Assembly: GCA_900764955.1 (NCBI GenBank)
Contig: CAAFPY010000004.1
Location: 1-64,000, forward strand
Length of the DNA: 64,000 bases
Source: an uncultured Collinsella sp.
GTDB taxonomy: Bacteria > Actinomycetota > Coriobacteriia > Coriobacteriales > Coriobacteriaceae
Direction: 5' to 3'
Each line of letters begins with the position of its first letter. Within the stretch, counting starts at the first letter, position 1. Positions 58,422-64,000 of the stretch are shown piece by piece. The notes under the pieces were generated by a model. That model was given only the letters and a program-made list of their open reading frames with translations. It searched no databases and was not told where the DNA came from. A program made the position numbers and the translations under genes.

Positions 58422-59744
58422 ATGCTACAGAGAAAAGCGAAAGCACAATTTGAATCTTGGCTTGCCTCGTCGCCTAACAAGGCCCTTTTGGTCAAGGGCG
58501 CCCGACAGGTAGGAAAGTCATATCTGGTCAACGCGTTCGCACGTGAATCGTTCGAAAATGTCGTGACGTTCGACCTTATCGCCGACGCGTCCGTGCGCGA
58601 TTCGTTTTTGGCGGCGAAAAGTGCGGACGACCTGCTTATGCGCATGTCTATTGCTGCGACGCAGCCGATGGTTGCGAACAAGACCGTCGTGGTTATCGAC
58701 GAGGTGCAGCGATGCCCCAATGTGGTGACGTTTATCAAATACCTGGTCCAGCGCGGCGACTTTCGATACATCCTTACCGGATCGCTCCTTGGTGTTGAGC
58801 TCGAGGGCATCGATTCCCTGCCGGTGGGGTATGTCGAGCAGGTCCAGATGTACCCGCTCGACTTTGAGGAGTTTTGCTGGGCAAATGGCGTTGGTGCCAG
58901 CGTGTTTGACATGCTCAGGGGCTGTCTAAAGGATGAAGGGGAGCTCCCCGGCTATCTGTATGACCGCTTGCTCGATCTGTTCCATCAGTATGTGGTGGTG
59001 GGAGGCATGCCCGACGCGGTCAATTCCTTCTTGGCGACGCGCAATGTCGACGAGGTTCGAAACATTCACCGCGATCTTCACGCCCTGTATCGCGATGACA
59101 TCGCAAAGTACGCTCCGCCCGAGCTACGCTTGGTTATTCGAGATATCTATGATTTGATTCCCAGCGAGGCCGGCTCCAAAAACAAGCGATTCAAGCTGTC
59201 GTCGATTAACGGTGTCAAACGTTTTTCGCAAGTGACAGATCATTTTCTCTGGTTATCGGAGGCGGGTGTCGCGCTTCCCGTGTATAACGTAACGGCGCCC
59301 GTGGCACCCCTTTTATTGGGGGAGCAGCGAAATCTATTTAAGCTGTTTTACCTGGACACCGGAATGCTCATGTCGTCGTATTCCAAAAAGGTCGCCCAAG
59401 GCGTTTTTGATGGGGAGGCGGAAGACGCCTTTGGCATGAATATGGGGGCGGCGTTTGAGGGCTTCGTCGCCCAAGAGCTCAAAGCTCATGGATTCAGATT
59501 GCGCTACTTTACGTCGAAAAAGGTCGGCGAGCTCGATTTTGTGGAAGAGACGTTCGATGGGGAAGTGCTCGCCATCGAGGTCAAGTCGGGCAAGAGCTTT
59601 AAGTCCCACGCGGCGCTCGATAACGCACTGGCAACGAAGGGCTACGGAATCGATCGCGCCCTGGTACTTGCGGAATGTAATCTTCACCGCGATGGTGACG
59701 TGCTGTATCTGCCCATCTTTATGGCAGGGTTTTGGGAGCCGTAA
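58422..59744 (+). CDS. AAA+ ATPase with DUF4143 domain (second copy)
   Basis: A 440-residue ATPase. Classical P loop LLVKGARQVGKSYLVNAFAR, Walker B VVVIDEVQRCPNVVTFIKYL and sensor 1 YILTGSLLGVELEG; then DUF4143 (PEL-type PPELRLVIRDIYDLIPSE; FKLSSINGVKRFSQVTDHFL) and C-terminal nuclease-like RYFTSKKVGELDFVEETFDG EVLAIEVKSGK (D...E.K). I start at ATG 58422 because AAGGGG lies 8 bases upstream and homologues begin MLxRK; frame 58305 would read through the repeats. Only distantly related to the copy at 51543. Confidence 0.88.
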   Translation: MLQRKAKAQFESWLASSPNKALLVKGARQVGKSYLVNAFARESFENVVTFDLIADASVRDSFLAAKSADDLLMRMSIAATQPMVANKTVVVIDEVQRCPNVVTFIKYLVQRGDFRYILTGSLLGVELEGIDSLPVGYVEQVQMYPLDFEEFCWANGVGASVFDMLRGCLKDEGELPGYLYDRLLDLFHQYVVVGGMPDAVNSFLATRNVDEVRNIHRDLHALYRDDIAKYAPPELRLVIRDIYDLIPSEAGSKNKRFKLSSINGVKRFSQVTDHFLWLSEAGVALPVYNVTAPVAPLLLGEQRNLFKLFYLDTGMLMSSYSKKVAQGVFDGEAEDAFGMNMGAAFEGFVAQELKAHGFRLRYFTSKKVGELDFVEETFDGEVLAIEVKSGKSFKSHAALDNALATKGYGIDRALVLAECNLHRDGDVLYLPIFMAGFWEP

Positions 59745-59781
59745 CGTGCCGCCGGCTCTTCCGGCCTTCCCTTAACCCTCG

Positions 59782-60768
59782 CTACTCGTCGTCTCCGTCG
59801 TTGGGGTCGCCCTTGAGGGTGTTGATGTCCAGATACTCGTTGTCGTCCTCTTTTTGCTGGGTCTCAGACTCCGCTTGGGTGGGGCCGCGGAACAGCTGGA
59901 ATCCCTCAAACGCAATGACGCCGAGCAGGGCGATGATAATGGCGATAAAGGCAACCTTGACTGCCTGCGGAAATTCCGAGAAACGCAGCGCCTTTTCCTC
60001 GGCGTAATAATCGGCGAAGCGCTCTTCGCCCGTGCTTTTGGTATACGCCGGTGCGGACGCGGCCTCCGGGTCATATTCCGGTGCAGGTGTGGCAGTGTAC
60101 GGATCGTTGAGATAATCGCTCGATGCGGTGCCATAATCCTCGGTCTCGATGCGACCGGTGCCAGCATAGCCATCGGAATAATCGGAATATGCCGCACCGC
60201 CCTCATAGTTCGCGGCGCTCGTGTTGGCGGCAAAAAGCGGGTTAACTGGAACGTCGAGCGCCGGCATGCCGATAGAGGTCTCATCCAGATCGGCTGCAGC
60301 CCAGGAATCGTAGGCAACCTGATGGGCAACGGGCTCATCGAGCCTTGTGACCGGAGACTTGCGTGCCGCAGGAACAGGCAACTGTTGGGCGCTGTACATA
60401 ACGGTGCTGTCGGCCGATTTGCTCCGCGTCGCCGCAGCGAGAAATGCCGCCGTCTCGGACGGGTCGCTTGCGGGGCGGGGAGTGGGCGTGGGCGCCGAAA
60501 TGGGTGCGGGCGTAGACGCGGGCGTCGAAACAGGCGGCTGCGCAGGAGTCGGCGCAGATGCGGGCTTAGGCGCAAGTGCGGGATTGGGGCTTGACGGGCG
60601 AGCCCCACCGCCCATGAGTTCGTCGGCGGTCCACGGGCGATCATCCATCACGTCGTCAAGGCTCAGCGAAAACAGGTCGTCTTCACCCTCATCGAACATG
60701 CGGTGCACATGTCCACCAATTGCCGGAATCAATCCGCGACCGGTGCATGATGCCTTGCTCAACGCCAT
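59782..60768 (-). CDS. Single-span membrane protein with proline/alanine-rich N-terminal half, unknown function
   Basis: 328 residues with start at 60768 (MALSKASCTGRGLIPAIGGH, AAGGGTGG 7 bases upstream). A folded-looking head with an acidic motif (MFDEGEDDLFSLSLDDVMDD RPWTADELM) is followed by a long P/A/T/S-rich low-complexity linker, an acidic tyrosine-rich stretch, one transmembrane helix (VAFIAIIIALLGVIAFEGFQ) near residue 290 and a short D/E-rich tail. No signal peptide; orientation unclear. Similar domain layouts occur in actinobacterial division or wall-associated proteins, but I cannot assign a family. Confidence 0.7.
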   Translation of the reverse strand: MALSKASCTGRGLIPAIGGHVHRMFDEGEDDLFSLSLDDVMDDRPWTADELMGGGARPSSPNPALAPKPASAPTPAQPPVSTPASTPAPISAPTPTPRPASDPSETAAFLAAATRSKSADSTVMYSAQQLPVPAARKSPVTRLDEPVAHQVAYDSWAAADLDETSIGMPALDVPVNPLFAANTSAANYEGGAAYSDYSDGYAGTGRIETEDYGTASSDYLNDPYTATPAPEYDPEAASAPAYTKSTGEERFADYYAEEKALRFSEFPQAVKVAFIAIIIALLGVIAFEGFQLFRGPTQAESETQQKEDDNEYLDINTLKGDPNDGDDE

Positions 60769-60891
60769 TCTGTTCCACCCTTTCGAAATACTAATGACAT
60801 CGATTATATGGAACTTTCCAAGCGGCTCGGTCTTGGATTCATGCTTTCCAGAACTCGCGCCCAAAAGGGGAGGGGCAATCTAGGCAAGTGC

Positions 60892-61545
60892 CTACTTGTC
60901 GTCGGCCGCCGCCTTGGCCTCATTGAGGTAGCTATAGAAGCTGTACTTGGAGATGCCAAAGAACTCGCAGGCGCGCTCGCTCGACTTGGAAATGAGGAAG
61001 GCGCCGCGACGGTCGAGGTAGCCAATGGCGCGAATGCGCTCATCTTTGGTCATGAGCGCCGCGGGCTTGCCCACAAACTGCTCGCACTCGTGCAACAGGT
61101 CCTCGAGCAGGTCGCCGATGTTTTTGGTAATGGGCTCGGGCTCGGTGTAGCCCGTGCCGCCGGTGCCGGTAAAGGCGTCGAGCGAACGCTCAAAAGCCTT
61201 CATAAGCGTAATGTCAAAGTTGATGCCCAAAATGCCGACGGGCTTGCCCTCGTCGTTGCGGATAAAGATGGTCGAGGACTTGAGCAGCTTGCCATCGGTG
61301 GTTTTGGTGAGGTATGGCTCGCGGTCGTGCACGTCGGTGGTGCCCTCGTGCATGGACTCAAACACAATATGACTGGGGCCGTCACCTAGTTTGCGCCCGC
61401 TGACGTGGCCGTTTTCGATCACTACGATGGAGTGGTCCACGTCCTCGGTCTCCAGGTCGTGGACGACGACTTCGCAGTTGGGGCCAAATTGGAGCGCCAG
61501 ACCGTGTGCAAGGCGCTTGTAAAACTCAATCTGTGCGGGGGTCAT
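60892..61545 (-). CDS. YheO/DauR-type (PAS-HTH) transcriptional regulator, copy 2
   Basis: 217 residues; start at 61545 (MTPAQIEFYKRLAHGLALQF) with AGGAAGG upstream. YheO domain (GPNCEVVVHDLETEDVDHSI VVIENGHVSGRKLGDGPSH; GILGINFDITLM) and C-terminal HTH (SSERACEFFGISKYSFYSYL). Divergent from ygeX with about 280 bases between. It is the likely regulator of the ygeX-ygeY operon, binding the two palindromes listed below. Paralogue of the regulator at 38995. Confidence 0.9.
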   Translation of the reverse strand: MTPAQIEFYKRLAHGLALQFGPNCEVVVHDLETEDVDHSIVVIENGHVSGRKLGDGPSHIVFESMHEGTTDVHDREPYLTKTTDGKLLKSSTIFIRNDEGKPVGILGINFDITLMKAFERSLDAFTGTGGTGYTEPEPITKNIGDLLEDLLHECEQFVGKPAALMTKDERIRAIGYLDRRGAFLISKSSERACEFFGISKYSFYSYLNEAKAAADDK

Positions 61546-61664
61546 GGGTGCCTTCCTAAAAATTAGTTTGGGCACACTTTGCCATAAACCCCACTTGTTC
61601 GCAAATAACGAAAGCGTCGCTGCGTTATGTGACCGTTCGGCGGCGAAAAAGTACCGATTACGGC

Positions 61665-61730
61665 AACAAACAATTTGTTAGGTATGCCAATCAAAAAGTG
61701 TGATAGAACATTGCTAACAAACTTTTTGTT
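61665..61730. promoter_or_regulatory. Two AACAAA-N3-TTTGTT palindromes, likely operators
   Basis: Identical arms at 61665-61679 and 61716-61730, 51 bases apart (about five helical turns), each followed by a GG-ATGCC/GG-CATCC-like stretch. They lie between the divergent YheO-type and ygeX genes, 93-158 bases before ygeX. Confidence 0.65.
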
Positions 61731-61822
61731 TGGCATCCACATAAAAGTTCAGCCGTGTGAATGGGATCGGGCTGAAACGCGTATGCGGGGGCCGGCAAGA
61801 GAGGACTTAAGGAGTTCACCGT

Positions 61823-63037
61823 ATGGCCGATAAGATCCAGTGGGCGGGCAACACGATGCCCAAGAGCGATGACAAGCACTTGGGAATCATGAGCCTCGAC
61901 CACGTGAAGAAGGCCCGCGCCTTCCACCAGTCGTTCCCCCAATACACCGTCACTCCGCTTGCCCGCTTGGACGGTCAGGCCGCGCGCCTGGGCCTGTCCA
62001 ACCTGTGCGTTAAGGACGAGAGCTATCGCTTTGGCCTCAACGCCTTTAAGGTTCTGGGCGGTTCGTTTGCCATGGCCAACTACATTGCCGACGAGACCGG
62101 CAAGGACGTTGCTGAGTGCACCTTCGATTACCTGACCTCCGATCAGCTTGCCAAGGACTTTGGCCAGGCCACCTTCTTTACCGCCACCGACGGCAACCAT
62201 GGCCGCGGCGTGGCATGGGCTGCCAACAAGCTGGGCCAGAAGGCTGTCGTGCACATGCCCAAGGGTTCCACCAAGCCCCGCTTTGATAACATTGCCGCCG
62301 AGGGCGCCACGGTGACCATCGAAGAGGTCAACTACGACGAGTGCGTGCGCATGGCCGCCGCCGAGGCCGACGCCTGCGAGCGCGGCGTCATCGTTCAGGA
62401 CACCGCCTGGGAGGGTTACGAGAAGATCCCGTCCTGGATCATGGAGGGTTACGGCACCATGGCTTCCGAGGCGGCCGAGCAGCTGCGCGAGATGGCCATC
62501 AACCGCCCGACGCACGTGTTTGTCCAGGCTGGCGTGGGTTCGCTCGCCGGCGCCGTGGTGGGCTACTTCACCAACCTGTATCCCGATAACCCGCCCACCT
62601 TCGTCGTGGTCGAGTGCGCGCCTGCCGCCTGTCTGTACAAGGGCGCTGCCGCCGGCGACGGCGACCCGCGCATCGTGGACGGCGACATGCCCTCCATCAT
62701 GGCCGGTCTGTGCTGCGGCGAGCCCAACATTCTGGGCTGGGATATCCTGCGCAACCACACCACTGCCTTTGTGTCCTGCCCCGACTGGGTCACCGCTCGC
62801 GGCATGCGCACCCTGGGCGCTCCCGAGAAGGGCGACCCGCGCGTCATCTCCGGCGAGTCCGGCGCTGTGACCACCGGCCTGGTCGAGACCATCATGCTCG
62901 ATCCCGAGTACGCCGAGCTCAAAGAGCTCATCGGCCTGGACAAGACGAGCTCCGTGCTCTGCTTCTCCACCGAGGGCGACACCGATCCGGATCAGTACCG
63001 TCGCATCGTCTGGGAGGGCGAGTACCCGACTTGCTAG
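61823..63037 (+). CDS. ygeX: Diaminopropionate ammonia-lyase
   Basis: 404 residues, PLP fold-type II. It converts 2,3-diaminopropionate to pyruvate and two ammonia. LCVKDESYRFGLNAFKVLGG contains the PLP lysine; TATDGNHGRGVAWAANKLGQ and the glycine loop FVQAGVGSLAGAVVGY are typical of DpaL, and AGLCCGEPNILGWDILR is a DpaL-specific stretch. In recent work on gut purine degradation, ygeX and ygeY act with ssnA/ygfK-type genes in the pathway from purines to short-chain fatty acids. AAGGAG lies 8 bases before the ATG. A long palindrome separates it from ygeY. Confidence 0.93.
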   Translation: MADKIQWAGNTMPKSDDKHLGIMSLDHVKKARAFHQSFPQYTVTPLARLDGQAARLGLSNLCVKDESYRFGLNAFKVLGGSFAMANYIADETGKDVAECTFDYLTSDQLAKDFGQATFFTATDGNHGRGVAWAANKLGQKAVVHMPKGSTKPRFDNIAAEGATVTIEEVNYDECVRMAAAEADACERGVIVQDTAWEGYEKIPSWIMEGYGTMASEAAEQLREMAINRPTHVFVQAGVGSLAGAVVGYFTNLYPDNPPTFVVVECAPAACLYKGAAAGDGDPRIVDGDMPSIMAGLCCGEPNILGWDILRNHTTAFVSCPDWVTARGMRTLGAPEKGDPRVISGESGAVTTGLVETIMLDPEYAELKELIGLDKTSSVLCFSTEGDTDPDQYRRIVWEGEYPTC

Positions 63038-63052
63038 CAGACTGACCTGTCC

Positions 63053-63170
63053 GGAGGCAGCCGGAGGACTTTACTCCCTGCTCGGACAGTCCTGCTCGCA
63101 CGGAGAGCACATTAAGTGCTCTCCGGCTCGTGCGGAACTCGCGACGGAGCAAAGTCCTCCGTCCGCCTCC
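63053..63170. repeat. 118-base imperfect palindrome between ygeX and ygeY
   Basis: Outer arms GGAGG...GGAGGACTTTACTCC and GGAGCAAAGTCCTCC...CCTCC, inner perfect stem GGAGAGCAC/GTGCTCTCC (63102-63110 and 63115-63123). No T run, so probably an RNA-structure or stability element rather than a terminator. Confidence 0.7.
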
Positions 63171-63274
63171 TATGGTTACTTGCTTGCCGGGTGCTCAACC
63201 TCACGCTGCTTGGCACAAGTGATCTATCTGAAATATCTACCTGTAGGTAAACCCTTGTAGAAAGGTTGACTGTT

Positions 63275-64000
63275 ATGGCTAAAGAACTCGATTTCGACGC
63301 TATCAAGGCTGCTGCTGAGTCCCATCGTGCTGATATGACTCGCTTCCTGCGCGCTATGATCTCCCACCCCTCTGAGTCCTGCGAGGAGGGTGAGGTTGTC
63401 GCTTGCATCAAGGCCGAGATGGAGAGCCTTGGCTATGACGAGGTCAAGGTCGACGGCCTGGGCAACGTCATGGGCTTTATGGGCGAGGGCGACAAGATCA
63501 TCGCCATCGACTCCCACATCGACACCGTCGGCATCGGCAACATCGAGAACTGGGATGCCGATCCCTACGAGGGCTACGAGACCGACGAGATCATCTACGG
63601 CCGCGGCGGCTCCGACCAGGAGGGTGGCATGGCTTCTGCTACCTACGCTGCCAAGATGATGAAGGACATGGGCCTCATCCCCGAGGGCTACAAGATCATG
63701 GTCGTCGGCACCGTCCAGGAAGAGGACTGCGACGGCATGTGCTGGCAGTACATCTACAACAAGGACGGCATTAAGCCCGAGTTCGTCATTTCCACCGAGC
63801 CCACCGACGGCGGCATCTACCGCGGTCACCGCGGCCGCATGGAGATCCGCGTCGACGTTCACGGTACCTCCTGCCACGGCTCTGCTCCCGACCGCGGCGA
63901 CAACGCCATTTACAAGATGGCCGACATCATCGCCGACGTCCGCGCCCTCAACAACAACGGCTGCGACGAGTCGACCGACATCAAGGGCCTCGTCAAGATG
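63275..64000 (+). CDS. ygeY: YgeY-type M20 family hydrolase (3' end beyond window)
   Basis: At least 242 residues, open to the window end. M20 metallopeptidase ligands are visible: [32 protein letters not shown] (bridging Asp) and [15 protein letters not shown] (Glu-Glu); [19 protein letters not shown] begins the dimerisation domain. YgeY is the usual partner of YgeX in purine/diaminopropionate catabolism, probably hydrolysing an amide or carbamoyl intermediate. AGAAAGG lies 9 bases before ATG 63275. The next expected genes (ygeW, dihydropyrimidinase-like) lie outside. Confidence 0.9.
   Translation, partial: MAKELDFDAIKAAAESHRADMTRFLRAMISHPSESCEEGEVVACIKAEMESLGYDEVKVDGLGNVMGFMGEGDKIIAIDSHIDTVGIGNIENWDADPYEGYETDEIIYGRGGSDQEGGMASATYAAKMMKDMGLIPEGYKIMVVGTVQEEDCDGMCWQYIYNKDGIKPEFVISTEPTDGGIYRGHRGRMEIRVDVHGTSCHGSAPDRGDNAIYKMADIIADVRALNNNGCDESTDIKGLVKM

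Overview
The window looks like a chromosome segment of a gut Coriobacteriia, most likely Collinsella (C. aerofaciens-like). The basis is GC-rich DNA with strong AAGGAG-type ribosome binding sites, Coriobacteria-like ribosomal proteins, several mannose-family PTS operons, a Cys-type sulfatase/anSME locus and an anaerobic purine-degradation cluster. Species assignment is inference. I saw no tRNA, rRNA, CRISPR array or intact insertion sequence.

Layout. 1-2906: end of a fatty-acid operon (biotin carboxylase, cut by the window edge, then a fused AccD-AccA carboxyltransferase). 3031-5104: a CDF metal exporter, a histidine phosphatase and a sugar-isomerase remnant. 5204-16152: a sulfated-sugar locus made of two DeoR regulators, a six-copy 9-bp operator-like array, a mannose-family PTS (IIA, IIB, IIC, IID), two cytoplasmic Cys-type sulfatases around their maturase anSME, a small membrane protein, and a broken plus an intact TauE/SafE anion exporter. 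16752-22540: twelve ribosomal protein genes (L3 to L24). The block lacks S10 in front and L5 onward behind, and has an internal terminator/promoter before L2. 22603-24083: spacer DNA, an internally deleted IS3 transposase and the 3' half of an MTA/SAH nucleosidase gene. 24311-31806: a second PTS operon with a LevR-like regulator, IIB-IIC-IID-IIA, a GH172 (DUF2961) enzyme and a ROK fructokinase, suggesting use of a fructose-containing oligosaccharide or difructose anhydride. 32765-34594: a Gfo/Idh/MocA oxidoreductase and a DeoR regulator. 34619-35026: a compact array of alternately inverted repeats framed by two copies of one RNA-like hairpin. 35026-38196: a minus-strand pair for rRNA modification (U32 peptidase/hydroxylase and RluA). 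38495-38872: RidA.

38995-49377 and 60892-64000 hold two parts of a purine/urate and diaminopropionate catabolic system: a YheO-type regulator divergent from an NCS2 purine permease, SsnA, YgfK, a four-cluster ferredoxin and an FAD-less Se-type xanthine dehydrogenase; then, about 11 kb on, a second YheO-type regulator divergent from diaminopropionate ammonia-lyase (YgeX) and the YgeY hydrolase, which runs off the end. Between them lies an accessory region (49486-60768) with two arrays of a 62-bp repeat around an AbiEi/DUF559-like gene, two AAA+/DUF4143 ATPase genes each preceded by iteron-like direct repeats (23 bp x5 and 33 bp x4), a frameshifted exonuclease, a small promoter-to-terminator unit, a LAVTG-anchored surface protein and several unrecognised genes.

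The items I would look at first are the regularly spaced, alternately inverted repeat arrays (two unrelated families with the same architecture), the iterons in front of both DUF4143 ATPases, the PTS plus cytoplasmic sulfatase route, the PTS/GH172/fructokinase operon with its ATPase-dead LevR-like regulator, and the split purine cluster with paired YheO regulators.
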